Below, one piece after another: positions 44,431-53,377 of a stretch of 64,000 bases of DNA; within the stretch, counting starts at the first letter, position 1; each line of letters opens with the position of its first letter. The stretch is from Pectobacterium betavasculorum (GTDB taxonomy: Bacteria > Pseudomonadota > Gammaproteobacteria > Enterobacterales > Enterobacteriaceae). The stretch spans positions 1 to 64,000 of the forward strand of contig NZ_JQHM01000007.1 in assembly GCF_000749845.1 (NCBI RefSeq), in the 5' to 3' direction. The notes beneath the pieces were generated by a model, which saw nothing but the letters and a program-made list of their open reading frames with translations, was not told where the DNA came from and ran no database searches. The position numbers and the translations under genes were made by a program.

Positions 44431-46035
44431 TTACTTCTTTTCCCCTTCTTCATTTTTATTCATAAAGCTCTCAATCGATTTATTGCCATTATAGTGAAGC
44501 CAGACCAGCAACGACTCATTGTTCATCGGCTTAGCATAAAGGAATCCCTGTATGTATTTGACGCCGCGCCGTTGTAAATACATGAGTTGCTGCTCGGTTT
44601 CCACGCCTTCCGCTATGGATTGAAGCTTGATGCGATGGCTTAAATTAATGATGGCATCAAGAATAGGGGCTTCTTCGTCCGGTGATGAAATCGCACTCAC
44701 GAATCCCTGATCTATTTTCAGGCAATCCAGAGGGAAATTTTGCAGGTAAGAGAGTGAACAGTGGCCGGTACCAAAGTCATCGATGGCTATCATAAAGCCA
44801 TCCTCACGCAACTGATGCAGACGCTGTATGATTTCAGGGCCGTTGCTGATGAGGTTACGTTCTGTCAGTTCCAGCGTAATGCCTAATGAATGGGAGGCGA
44901 CTCTCTCTGCGAAGCGGTGTACGTCTGGCACGAAACTTGGGTGATGCAAATGCTCGGCTGCAACATTGAGCCCCAGATGAAATCCTGGCTTTACCTGCCA
45001 ACTGGCGATATCAGATGCGACCAGATCAAATAAATGCCGGGTGATGGGAATAATCATACTTTCTGCTTCGGCGGCAGAGATGAAAATATCCGGTCTAATC
45101 CACTGGCCATTACTGCGCCGCCAGCGTAGTAATGTTTCGACTCCGGTACAGGAGCGCGACTCCGCATCGTAAATTGGCTGGTAATATACGGAAAATTCGC
45201 CGTTAGCGATGCCTTTACGAATTTCATCGCGGAATAATAATTTACGTTTTTGCCAATACCACATCGCCGTTGTGAAAAGCAGAGAGAGAATAATTGCTAG
45301 CGGCAGGAACGTGAAAAATGCCTGTTTCCAGTTCGTTATTTCCTGAGAAGCAGGGGCAGTAATATAGAGGGTAATCGGGAAACGGCTCGACTTGATTTGA
45401 AGCGCAGAGGTAGAAAATAAACCTGTACGGGGTGTAATCGTCGGGCCAGTTTGAATGGGGTGACCGTTGTCCATTTGCAGAATGAGTTCGTAGCCACGAA
45501 TCTGGCTAATCGCAATCATAAGATCAATAAGGTATTGCGCATCGACCATAGCGTAAGCGCCGTAACCCGTGAGAGGCATCTGGACGAAGATTAGCGCCGG
45601 GCGTTCTTTCACGTTATCTGAGCCAGCAATCGACAGACTCCAACGTTCAGAGTAAGTTTCCGGTAACGGCTGTTGAATGACGCGACTGAGTGGCGTCAGC
45701 GTGCTGCCAAAGGTTGAAGAGCAATAGACGTTGGTATTATGGGTAACCCCAATCGCGCGGAAGTAAGAAAACACTGAGCCGAGACGCTGTAGTTCATCAC
45801 CGATAGCGTTGCAGGATTGACCACGAAAACGTTGGAGACGATCCACCATTGTCCATGCCTGTGTCGAAATATTCTCAGCATGATTCATGGCGATTCGCGC
45901 AGTAGATTCCAAATCACGCTTTACCATTAACCTGGACTCTACAAAAGTGAACAGCAATCCGAGTAGCAGTGGCAGCATTCCTGCAACCAGTAGCTGCAAC
46001 ATATTGATTTTATGTTCACTACGTCTGAGATTCAT
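44431..46035 (-). CDS. CSS-domain EAL cyclic-di-GMP phosphodiesterase
   Basis: A 534-aa membrane phosphodiesterase of the PdeB/C/D/G/N type. Two membrane segments (about 13-31 and 240-260) flank a periplasmic CSS domain with the redox-sensing cysteines in RGQSCNAIG and YCSSTFG. The cytoplasmic EAL domain keeps catalytic residues: ETLLRW, NVAAEHL, ELTERN, IDDFGTGHCSLSYL, AEGVETEQQ and QGFLYAKP. It should degrade c-di-GMP. In E. coli the Cys pair links activity to periplasmic Dsb status; I cannot say which paralogue this is. Confidence 0.92.
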   Translation of the reverse strand: MNLRRSEHKINMLQLLVAGMLPLLLGLLFTFVESRLMVKRDLESTARIAMNHAENISTQAWTMVDRLQRFRGQSCNAIGDELQRLGSVFSYFRAIGVTHNTNVYCSSTFGSTLTPLSRVIQQPLPETYSERWSLSIAGSDNVKERPALIFVQMPLTGYGAYAMVDAQYLIDLMIAISQIRGYELILQMDNGHPIQTGPTITPRTGLFSTSALQIKSSRFPITLYITAPASQEITNWKQAFFTFLPLAIILSLLFTTAMWYWQKRKLLFRDEIRKGIANGEFSVYYQPIYDAESRSCTGVETLLRWRRSNGQWIRPDIFISAAEAESMIIPITRHLFDLVASDIASWQVKPGFHLGLNVAAEHLHHPSFVPDVHRFAERVASHSLGITLELTERNLISNGPEIIQRLHQLREDGFMIAIDDFGTGHCSLSYLQNFPLDCLKIDQGFVSAISSPDEEAPILDAIINLSHRIKLQSIAEGVETEQQLMYLQRRGVKYIQGFLYAKPMNNESLLVWLHYNGNKSIESFMNKNEEGEKK

Positions 46036-46127
46036 CCATATCTCCTGTCCGGCAGCAGAGGCTTATGTAGAGACGTCCTTTTCTCCATGAATTCAAGGAG
46101 AGCGCTGAATAGAGGTTATTATAGTGC

Positions 46128-47327
46128 CTATTTGCTAAAAGGCAGCGCCTGTGCACACGCCCATGCAGAACTCCACGCCCACTGAAAGTTATAGCCTCCG
46201 AGCCAGCCAGTGACATCGACAACTTCACCAATGAAATACAGATCTGGTACTGCATTAGCTTCCATGGTTTTAGAGGAGAGCATCCTGGTATCAACGCCAC
46301 CGATGGTCACTTCAGCCGTGCGGTAGCCTTCCGTGCCGTTTGGCTGTACGCGCCACTGTTGCAGGCTCTGTTCAACGTGCGTCTGCTGTGTGCTGTTAAG
46401 CTGCTTCAATGTGACGTCAGGTAATTGTCCTAACGCTTGCAGGCATTCGACCAATCGTTTAGGTAGCCACTGCGCCAGCGTGTTTTTCAGGCTTTGGTTC
46501 GGATGGGCAGTACGTTCGTCATTAATAAGCTGCGTAAGATCGCGGTCGGGCAGCAAGTTGATGGTAACGAATTCACCGGCCTGCCAGTAGCTGGAAATTT
46601 GCAACATCGCGGGGCCAGAGAGCCCACGGTGCGTGAATAGAATGTTTTCACGGAACGTTACGCCGTTTTCGGCGGTGACGATGGTTGGCACCGAAACGCC
46701 GGAGAGCGTTTGCACCTGTTCAAGCAGCGGCTTGTGCAGCGTAAAGGGCACCAGCGCGGCGCGGGTTGGGAGCACGTTGATACCAAATTGTGCGGCGAGC
46801 TGATAACCGAACGGCGTCGCGCCAAGGCCGGGCATCGACAGTCCACCGCAGGCAACAACCAGCGATGTACTTTGGAATGATGTCCCGTTGCTCAGGTGGA
46901 TGGTGAACAGATTGTCTGATTTCTCCACCGAGGCAACTTCGCTGCGCAGACGGAGAGTAACGTTAGCCCGCTCGCACTCTGTTACCAACATGTCCACGAT
47001 TTGTTGTGCGGAATCATCGCAGAACAGCTGGCCGAGCGTTTTCTCGTGGTAAGCGATGCGGTGGCTGTTGACCAGACTAATAAAATCCCATTGGGTATAA
47101 CGTGCCAGTGCTGACTTACAAAAGTGAGGGTTGTGGGACAGATACGCTGCTGGCTCTGCATACATATTGGTAAAATTGCAGCGACCACCGCCGGACATCA
47201 ATATTTTCCGGCCAGCCTTCTTGCCGTTATCGAGCAGTAGAACACGCAGCCCGCGTTGTCCTGCCTGTGCTGCGCAAAACATGCCTGCTGCACCGGCACC
47301 GATGATGACAGCATCAAACTGTTCCAC
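46128..47327 (-). CDS. yhiN: YhiN, HI0933-type flavoprotein
   Basis: A 399-aa FAD-binding protein of the HI0933/BaiN family with the dinucleotide motif GAGAAGMFCAAQAGQRG at residues 11-27, the family stretch GRKILMSGGGRCNFTN, and the C-terminal FAD motif FIGEVVDVTGWLGGYNFQWA. Its substrate is unknown. It lies beside and divergent from pitA, as in E. coli. Confidence 0.93.
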   Translation of the reverse strand: MEQFDAVIIGAGAAGMFCAAQAGQRGLRVLLLDNGKKAGRKILMSGGGRCNFTNMYAEPAAYLSHNPHFCKSALARYTQWDFISLVNSHRIAYHEKTLGQLFCDDSAQQIVDMLVTECERANVTLRLRSEVASVEKSDNLFTIHLSNGTSFQSTSLVVACGGLSMPGLGATPFGYQLAAQFGINVLPTRAALVPFTLHKPLLEQVQTLSGVSVPTIVTAENGVTFRENILFTHRGLSGPAMLQISSYWQAGEFVTINLLPDRDLTQLINDERTAHPNQSLKNTLAQWLPKRLVECLQALGQLPDVTLKQLNSTQQTHVEQSLQQWRVQPNGTEGYRTAEVTIGGVDTRMLSSKTMEANAVPDLYFIGEVVDVTGWLGGYNFQWAWSSAWACAQALPFSK

Positions 47328-47605
47328 AATGCATTTCTCCGATGAGTGATTTTATCTTCTTGGATTGCCGCAGGCTGATAAGCCATGGGGCGGCAAATTG
47401 TAGTGTTGGTTTCTGTTCGATACCAGCGTAACAATTTGCATAATTTAGTAAAAATATATAATTATTTGATTTTTATTGATTAAGTTCTTTCTCAACCGGT
47501 CATTGTCACATTTTAAGTCAAAAAAATGTCATATTTTGCTTTTCCCGACCCCTGCTTGTCGCCGATAATGCGCCGCGTTCATGACCACTAAATGGCCTAA
47601 CGTTT

Positions 47606-49111
47606 ATGCTACATTTATTTGCCGGACTGGATTACTACACCGGCCTGATGTTGATATTGGCTTTGTTGTTTGTATTGATGTACGAAGCCATTAACGGTTT
47701 TCACGATACTGCGAATGCCGTTGCCACTGTTATTTATACCCGAGCCATGCGCGCCGAGTTTGCCGTTGTTATGGCGGGTATCTTTAATTTCTTCGGTGTA
47801 CTGCTGGGCGGCCTGAGCGTTGCCTATGCGATTGTCCACCTTCTTCCCACGGATTTATTGCTGAACGTGAGCTCGGCGCACGGTCTGGCGATGGTCTTTT
47901 CCATGCTGCTGGCTGCCATTATCTGGAATCTGGGTACCTGGTATTTTGGTATTCCTGCCTCCAGTTCTCACACATTGATTGGCGCCATTATCGGTATTGG
48001 TTTGACCAATGCGCTGTTGACGGATACTTCCGTTGTTGATGCGTTGAACGTGCCAAAAATGATCAGCATTTTCCTATCGCTGCTGCTATCACCGATTGTG
48101 GGGATGGTGGTCGCAGGTCTGCTGCTGTTGCTGCTGCGTCGGTTCTGGAACAACAGTAAAAAGCGTAAGCGTGTGCACCTGACGCCTGTCGATCGCGAAA
48201 AGCAGGACGGCAAACGTAAGCCGCCATTCTGGACGCGTACTGCGCTGATTTTATCGGCGATTGGCGTAAGCTTCTCTCACGGTGCAAACGACGGTCAGAA
48301 AGGTATCGGCTTGATTATGCTGGTGCTGATTGGCGTCGCGCCCGCTGGGTTTATCGTCAATATGAACGCATCTGGCTATGACATCAGCCGTACCCGCGAT
48401 GCCGTTGTCAATTTACAGGAATACTACAAGCAGCATGGCGACGCGCTGGCGCACGTTATCGATCTGTCTCCGCCAGTCATTCCTGCGCCAGAAAGCACGA
48501 TTCCCGGCAATGGTCAGAAAGAGTTTCACTGTGACAGTTCACGCGTGATGATCGCGATTGAACGTACACAGGGCCTGCTGAATAACCTGAAAAGTTACGA
48601 CCAGTTGAACCCTGACGATCGTAGCAGAGTGCGTCGCCTGTTGATGTGCATCGCGGATACGATGGATCGGGTGGTTAAGCTGCCAGAAACATCGGGCGAA
48701 GATAAACGCTACCTAAGCAATCTGCGTAAAGACATGTTACAGACGGTTGAATACGCGCCTCTCTGGATCATCATCGCGGTTGCATTGGCGCTGTCTTTGG
48801 GCACGATGGTGGGCTGGAAACGTGTTGCTGTAACTATCGGTGAGAAGATTGGTAAGAAAGGTATGACCTACGCACAGGGCGTTTCAGCGCAGGTGACAGC
48901 GGCTCTATCGATTGGCGTTGCCAGCTACACCGGTATGCCGGTTTCCACCACGCACGTATTATCTTCGGCGGTTGCCGGGACGATGATTGCGGACGGCGGA
49001 GGCGTACAGGGCAAAACGATAAAAAGCATTCTGCTGGCTTGGGTATTGACGCTGCCTGTCTCAATGTTGATGTCCGGTACGCTGTACTGGCTGGCGTTGA
49101 AGCTGATCTAA
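47606..49111 (+). CDS. pitA: PitA, low-affinity metal-phosphate/H+ symporter
   Basis: PitA imports phosphate as metal-phosphate complexes. It has 501 aa with about 10 membrane segments. The duplicated Pho-4 signature is visible as [20 protein letters not shown] (residues 27-46) and [15 protein letters not shown] in the second half. The central hydrophilic loop (about 180-400) is as in E. coli PitA (499 aa). It is transcribed away from yhiN; a multi-hairpin repeat and terminator follow. Confidence 0.96.
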   Translation: MLHLFAGLDYYTGLMLILALLFVLMYEAINGFHDTANAVATVIYTRAMRAEFAVVMAGIFNFFGVLLGGLSVAYAIVHLLPTDLLLNVSSAHGLAMVFSMLLAAIIWNLGTWYFGIPASSSHTLIGAIIGIGLTNALLTDTSVVDALNVPKMISIFLSLLLSPIVGMVVAGLLLLLLRRFWNNSKKRKRVHLTPVDREKQDGKRKPPFWTRTALILSAIGVSFSHGANDGQKGIGLIMLVLIGVAPAGFIVNMNASGYDISRTRDAVVNLQEYYKQHGDALAHVIDLSPPVIPAPESTIPGNGQKEFHCDSSRVMIAIERTQGLLNNLKSYDQLNPDDRSRVRRLLMCIADTMDRVVKLPETSGEDKRYLSNLRKDMLQTVEYAPLWIIIAVALALSLGTMVGWKRVAVTIGEKIGKKGMTYAQGVSAQVTAALSIGVASYTGMPVSTTHVLSSAVAGTMIADGGGVQGKTIKSILLAWVLTLPVSMLMSGTLYWLALKLI

Positions 49112-49137
49112 GCGCGGTATATTCATAAAGCATAAAA

Positions 49138-49204
49138 AACGTAGGGAACGTTTTCAACGTCGCTTGCGGCGGCCCGAAGGGGAGGCGGACAAGGATGTCC
49201 GGCA
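49138..49204 (+). repeat. Multi-hairpin repeat, single unit, in pitA 3' UTR
   Basis: Four hairpins in order: AAAACGT-AGGGA-ACGTTTT, CGTCGC-TT-GCGGCG, GGCCC-GAAG-GGG, and CGGACA-AGGA-TGTCCG. The layout equals the units at 8661, with different but compensating stem bases. It lies between the pitA stop and the terminator at 49208, on the pitA sense strand. Confidence 0.8.
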
Positions 49205-49207
49205 TAA

Positions 49208-49239
49208 AAAAAGGCGATTCTGTGGGGAATCGCCTTTTT
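49208..49239. terminator. Bidirectional terminator between pitA and uspB
   Basis: AAAAAGGCGATTC-TGTGGG-GAATCGCCTTTTT has a 13-bp stem with A and T runs on the two sides, serving both convergent genes. Confidence 0.9.
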
Positions 49240-49329
49240 ACTTTTTATCGACGTTCATATTGTTAATACCAACGATGGTGTGAATACCAGAGAGTGTGTA
49301 AGTCCCAATAATTATATAAATACAATGCG

Positions 49330-49665
49330 TTAATACCATATCATCATGGCAATCAGGCTGATGACAATGAGGCCACACAGGGCGGTCGTGAGCAGAAATT
49401 GTCCCCGCACCCGCTCACAGCGGCGAATAAACTCAGGGTCGTGATGGTCAAGATAGCGTTGCGCGTAGATATAGCCTACCAGCCTGATTTGCTTGCTTGG
49501 CTGACCGTGCGATGTAAAAAAACCTCCTCCATCAACGTATTGGTAAAGCAGCGGGTCACAGTCACGCAAAATCAACAGTAACACGCGTAATGAAGAGTAA
49601 TACCTCGCCATATTGATGATGCAGACGATACATAAAGCCCAGAAAAGCGCAAATGTACTAATCAT
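49330..49665 (-). CDS. uspB: UspB, universal stress protein B
   Basis: A 111-aa inner-membrane protein with hydrophobic segments at both ends (residues 3-20 and about 90-110). UspB is needed for ethanol resistance in stationary phase in E. coli and is sigma-S dependent; the mechanism is unknown. GGGAGGGAAGC precedes the ATG. It diverges from uspA with the same gene order as in E. coli. Confidence 0.93.
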   Translation of the reverse strand: MISTFALFWALCIVCIINMARYYSSLRVLLLILRDCDPLLYQYVDGGGFFTSHGQPSKQIRLVGYIYAQRYLDHHDPEFIRRCERVRGQFLLTTALCGLIVISLIAMMIWY

Positions 49666-50219
49666 GCTTCCCTCCCGGTCGTTCTATTCGTCAGAGGCGG
49701 TGACCCTATCTTCCCGTTGTCCACCTGTGCCTGATGACAAGCGCTATTATCCGCAACGCTTATCTACGATGTTTCTCTGCGACGAGTTTTTCAACCACGA
49801 ATAGTTATGCCATGCGCTTGCGCACGATTTTATTGCCATTTTGGATAGCCAACAGCATCACGGCTAGCCCCATTCTCGTGTTCTATCCCAGAGCGCAGTG
49901 GACAGGCTCACCACCCCCTACTTGTAGTGTAGAAGAAGAATGTTCGTTTGTGCCAGAGAGGCAGATGCAATCAGGATGAAGGACGATTTTCGACGAGGTA
50001 ATGCCCTTTCCGAAAGGAGAAGCTGCGCGATTTAACTGTGAAAAGGAGCGGTTTCTACTACACTTATTAATAGAATTAACAGGTTTGAAAACGGGTTGTG
50101 ATCGACTGAACAGTCCGATAGCACGGATAAGTGTTATTCTATAATCCGCCGTTAAGTATCAGATTGGCAGGAGAAATATCTGCTAACCCTTAATTAGTCT
50201 TTACGGAAGGAGTCTTATT
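49666..50219. promoter_or_regulatory. Divergent uspB-uspA control region
   Basis: This 554-base stretch contains no supported gene. A TATAAT (50140-50145) about 75 bases before the uspA ATG is the likely -10 of uspA; no good -35 lies 17 bases upstream, suggesting an activated or stringently controlled promoter. The uspB promoter, sigma-S dependent in E. coli, was not pinpointed. Confidence 0.5.
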
Positions 50220-50657
50220 ATGGCTTACAAACACATCCTTATTGCTGTTGACCTTTCTCCAGAAAGCAAAGTGTTAGTGGAAAAAGCCGTTTCAATGGCA
50301 AGACCATACAATGCGAAAGTCTCGTTAATCCACGTCGATGTGAATTACTCCGATCTCTACACGGGGCTTATCGACGTCAATCTGGGAGATATGCAACAGC
50401 GTATCTCTGAAGAAACCCAAAATGCGTTAACCGAGCTGTCCCAGAATGCGGGCTATCCCATCAGCGAAACGCTGAGTGGCAGCGGCGATTTAGGGCAAGT
50501 GCTGGTTGATGCGATTAGGAAATACGATGCTGACCTCGTGCTGTGTGGGCACCATCAGGACTTCTGGAGCAAACTGATGTCTTCTGCACGTCAGTTGATT
50601 AATACCGTACATGTGGACATGCTCATCGTGCCGTTGCGTGATGAGGAAGACGAATAA
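50220..50657 (+). CDS. uspA: UspA, universal stress protein A
   Basis: A 145-aa cytoplasmic stress protein, a dimer with Rossmann-like fold, induced by growth arrest. The start [16 protein letters not shown] and the C-terminal [16 protein letters not shown] match E. coli UspA almost fully. The ATP-binding GxxGHG(S/N) motif of other Usp proteins is not conserved ([11 protein letters not shown]), as is normal for UspA. GGAAGGAGTC precedes the ATG. Confidence 0.97.
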   Translation: MAYKHILIAVDLSPESKVLVEKAVSMARPYNAKVSLIHVDVNYSDLYTGLIDVNLGDMQQRISEETQNALTELSQNAGYPISETLSGSGDLGQVLVDAIRKYDADLVLCGHHQDFWSKLMSSARQLINTVHVDMLIVPLRDEEDE

Positions 50658-50691
50658 AAATTAGCTTTTTTTGCATTTTTTTTCAGTGACG

Positions 50692-50720
50692 AAAGGCATG
50701 GCTTCCTGGCTGTGCCTTTT
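50692..50720 (+). terminator. uspA terminator
   Basis: AAAGGCATGGC and GCTGTGCCTTT pair with one internal mismatch pair, followed by TGTTATAT. A T-rich tract also precedes the stem. Confidence 0.65.
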
Positions 50721-50949
50721 GTTATATAACAAAAACTTATCTCATACTTTCCTCTCAAAACATCCAAAAAACCCTTCCTATCTCATTGGATTATAACGTT
50801 TATCTGAAAAGAAAACGCTTGCTTAAATATCCATCGCCAGTGTTATAGTCCAGAGGACACAACATCATTTTCACCGATCCCGCAAGCTTCTACGTGTCTA
50901 AAAATTAAAGAAGCAGAAGGGAGCTTATTCGTTCAATCAGGAGCTGTTC

Positions 50950-52293
50950 ATGGCACAAATCGTATCTCTGGCAAGTTTTCTTGATTCTGTTCAACAACGC
51001 GATCCGCATCAGCCTGAGTTTCTACAGGCCGTTAATGAAGTGCTTTCCACGCTGTGGCCTTTTCTGGAGCAGAACCCTCACTATGCGGATTACAGCCTGC
51101 TGGAACGATTGGTAGAACCGGAACGTGTGATTCAGTTTCGCGTGGCGTGGACGGATGACAAAGGTCAGGTACAGGTGAACCGCGCCTGGCGTGTCCAGTT
51201 CAGCTCCGCGATCGGCCCGTACAAAGGCGGCATGCGTTTCCATCCGTCCGTTAACCTGTCAATTCTGAAATTCCTTGGATTCGAGCAGACGTTCAAGAAT
51301 GCGCTGACGACGTTGCCAATGGGCGGCGGCAAAGGTGGCTCGGACTTTAATCCGAAAGGAAAAAGTCAGGGCGAAGTCATGCGTTTCTGTCAGGCGCTGA
51401 TGACGGAGTTGTATCGTCATCTGGGGGCGGATACGGACGTTCCGGCGGGTGATATCGGTGTAGGTGGTCGTGAAGTCGGCTTCATGACCGGCATGATGAA
51501 GAAGCTGACCAACAACACTGCATGCGTCTTTACCGGCAAAGGGCTGTCGTTTGGCGGCAGTCTGATTCGTCCTGAAGCGACGGGCTATGGCCTGATTTAC
51601 TTCACGGAAGCGATGCTGAAACGCCACGGTCTGGGCTTCGAAGGCATGCGGGTTGCGGTCTCCGGCTCCGGTAATGTGGCGCAGTACGCGATTGAAAAAG
51701 CGATGGAGCTGGGTGCTCGTGTGGTCACGGTATCGGATTCTAACGGCACGGTGGTGGATGAAAACGGCTTTACCCCAGAGAAACTGGCGCTGTTGGAAGA
51801 GATTAAAAACAAACGCTATGGCCGCGTGGAAGATTACGCGCGTGAAGCGAAACTGACCTACCTCGCAGGCAAAACGCCGTGGGAAGTGCCAGTAGATATC
51901 GCGCTGCCTTGTGCGACGCAGAATGAACTGGATCTCCCCGCGGCGCAGACGTTGATTGCTAACGGCGTGAAAGCCGTGGCGGAAGGTGCCAATATGCCGA
52001 CCACGATTCCAGCGACCGATGCGTTCCTGGATGCGGGCGTGCTGTTTGCGCCCGGCAAAGCGGCTAACGCAGGCGGCGTAGCGACATCTGGGCTGGAAAT
52101 GGCGCAAAATGCGGCACGCCTGGGTTGGAAAGCAGAGAAGGTGGATGCGCGTCTGCATCACATCATGTTGGATATTCACACTGCGTGTGTGCAGTACGGT
52201 GGTGAAGATAGCCAGACGAACTATGTGCGCGGTGCTAACGTGGCGGGCTTTGTAAAAGTGGCCGACGCGATGCTGGCGCAGGGCGTGGTGTAA
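50950..52293 (+). CDS. gdhA: NADP-specific glutamate dehydrogenase
   Basis: GdhA aminates 2-oxoglutarate with NADPH, the low-energy ammonia route used when ammonia is plentiful, complementing glnA in this window. It has 447 aa as in E. coli. The catalytic lysine is in TTLPMGGGKGGSDFNPKG, the glutamate-binding region is RWRVQFSSAIGPYKGG-like, and the NADP fold has VSGSGNVAQYAIEKA. It stands alone here, followed by a terminator, then an ERIC scar and ccdAB. Confidence 0.96.
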   Translation: MAQIVSLASFLDSVQQRDPHQPEFLQAVNEVLSTLWPFLEQNPHYADYSLLERLVEPERVIQFRVAWTDDKGQVQVNRAWRVQFSSAIGPYKGGMRFHPSVNLSILKFLGFEQTFKNALTTLPMGGGKGGSDFNPKGKSQGEVMRFCQALMTELYRHLGADTDVPAGDIGVGGREVGFMTGMMKKLTNNTACVFTGKGLSFGGSLIRPEATGYGLIYFTEAMLKRHGLGFEGMRVAVSGSGNVAQYAIEKAMELGARVVTVSDSNGTVVDENGFTPEKLALLEEIKNKRYGRVEDYAREAKLTYLAGKTPWEVPVDIALPCATQNELDLPAAQTLIANGVKAVAEGANMPTTIPATDAFLDAGVLFAPGKAANAGGVATSGLEMAQNAARLGWKAEKVDARLHHIMLDIHTACVQYGGEDSQTNYVRGANVAGFVKVADAMLAQGVV

Positions 52294-52308
52294 CGGATAA
52301 TTCCCCCT

Positions 52309-52332
52309 GAGCGCCTGTGTTCGCAGGCGCTC
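52309..52332 (+). terminator. gdhA terminator
   Basis: GAGCGCCTG-TGTTCG-CAGGCGCTC forms a 9-bp stem 15 bases after the gdhA stop. The following T tract is short. Confidence 0.75.
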
Positions 52333-52370
52333 TTACCCGCCATACTTCAAGTTACAGGTGTGTTGGCTGC
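52333..52370. repeat. ERIC end remnant downstream of gdhA
   Basis: TTACCCGCCATACTTCAAGT continuing to GTGTTGGCTGC matches an ERIC terminus over about 38 bases with a few changes. The rest of the element is missing. It marks the left junction of the ccdAB insertion. Confidence 0.65.
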
Positions 52371-52491
52371 GCAACTCGACACACTAGCCACTCCATTTTC
52401 TTCAAGGCTTACACCATTGTGGCCTTTTACGCCGGAAACTCGGATTTTTCCGCTACATTGTCTTTTTGGTGTTATGCTACGTCTAATGGGC

Positions 52492-52506
52492 CGTGTTTAT
52501 TACACG
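52492..52506. promoter_or_regulatory. Candidate ccdAB operator
   Basis: CGTGT-TTATT-ACACG is a 5-bp-arm dyad 20 bases upstream of ccdA, just after a possible -10 (TATGCT, 52473-52478). Binding by the CcdAB complex is inferred from position. Confidence 0.4.
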
Positions 52507-52526
52507 ACACTTGACGCGGGGTATTT

Positions 52527-52763
52527 ATGGCTACAACACAACGAGCAACGCAAAGCGTTACCATGACCGTAGAACGATCCTTACTCAGCCGTGCGCGTGA
52601 GGCTGGAATTAATCTCAGTGCCACCCTGACCGCAGCCCTTGATGCTGAACTACGTCAGTACGAAGCGAAAAAGTGGCAGGAGGAAAATAGCGAAGCGCTG
52701 GAAGCTCTTAACCGATTTCACGATGAACACGGTTGTTTCAGTGATGAGTACAGGACATTTTAA
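52527..52763 (+). CDS. ccdA: CcdA antitoxin (O157-type)
   Basis: A 78-aa antitoxin with an N-terminal ribbon-helix-helix DNA-binding half (QSVTMTVERSLLSRARE) and a C-terminal toxin-binding tail (EENSEALEALNRFHDEHGCF). It neutralises CcdB and, with it, represses its own operon. GGGG precedes the ATG at 8 bases. The ccdB start comes 2 bases after its stop. This is a chromosomal type of the F-plasmid system. Confidence 0.93.
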   Translation: MATTQRATQSVTMTVERSLLSRAREAGINLSATLTAALDAELRQYEAKKWQEENSEALEALNRFHDEHGCFSDEYRTF

Positions 52764-52765
52764 GA

Positions 52766-53080
52766 ATGCAGTTCACTGTATATAGCAACACCGGAAAGAG
52801 CGCCGTCTATCCCTTGCTGCTTGATGTAACCAGCGATATTATCGGCCAGTTGAACCGCAGGATTGTGATCCCCCTGCTACCTGTTGAAAAGTACCCTGGC
52901 AGCACTCGTCCCGAACGGCTGGTTCCGCTTGTCAGACTGACCGACGATAAAGAATATGCAGCTATGACGCATGAGATGGCGAGCATTCCCGTTCGTTCTC
53001 TGGGGGCGGTGTTCTGCGATGCGTCCCTTTATCGTACTCAGATCAAAGCCGCGATTGATTTTCTTCTCGACGGTATTTAA
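52766..53080 (+). CDS. ccdB: CcdB gyrase-poison toxin (O157-type)
   Basis: CcdB traps DNA gyrase (GyrA) on cut DNA. The 104-aa sequence starts MQFTVYSNTGKSAVYPLLLD and ends FLLDGI. The F-plasmid toxin ends FWGI, where the last three residues are needed for killing. Here the tryptophan is Asp, as in the CcdB of E. coli O157 (ending IDGF), which is reported active. It is therefore probably a functional member of the O157 branch. Toxicity cannot be decided from sequence. Confidence 0.93.
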   Translation: MQFTVYSNTGKSAVYPLLLDVTSDIIGQLNRRIVIPLLPVEKYPGSTRPERLVPLVRLTDDKEYAAMTHEMASIPVRSLGAVFCDASLYRTQIKAAIDFLLDGI

Positions 53081-53148
53081 TCCTTCTCCGAGGCTGCCAT
53101 TTTTGTTTCGGGCAGCCCCAAAATTTGTCTATCCGCTTATTATCTACG

Positions 53149-53370
53149 ATGGACCTCTGGTCAACCCAGGCCAGTTTGTCGAACGACCGATACGACAGCA
53201 TCCTGTGGGCATATTTGAACGCAAGTGTGCCGTCTGGATAGTCAAAAACCTTGATTAGCGATATGCAATCGCTCGGACAGGCAAACTACCTGCCGCCACG
53301 CCCTTTCCTGGATGTGGGCGTGAACGGCTACCTGACGAGCGAACGCTGGAAAGCCCGTAGCGAGAGATAA
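53149..53370 (+). pseudogene. Decayed reading frame of unknown origin
   Basis: From ATG 53149 one frame reads 30 codons (MDLWSTQASLSNDRYDSILW start), meets a single TAG at 53239, then continues in the same frame for 42 codons (PPRPFLDVGVNGYL, ending ERWKARSER) to TAA at 53370. The composition looks protein-like on both sides of the TAG. I do not recognise the product. It could be the remnant of a gene carried in with ccdAB. Confidence 0.35.
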
Positions 53371-53377
53371 TGGCCTG

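Noticed and set aside
51259-52179. Minus-strand 306-codon open frame
   Set aside because: It is antisense to gdhA and has a composition (Arg/His-rich) typical of shadow frames.
52766-53080. CcdB inactive because the F-type C-terminal Trp is missing
   Set aside because: The O157-type CcdB, reported to be active, also lacks that Trp, so its absence does not show inactivity.
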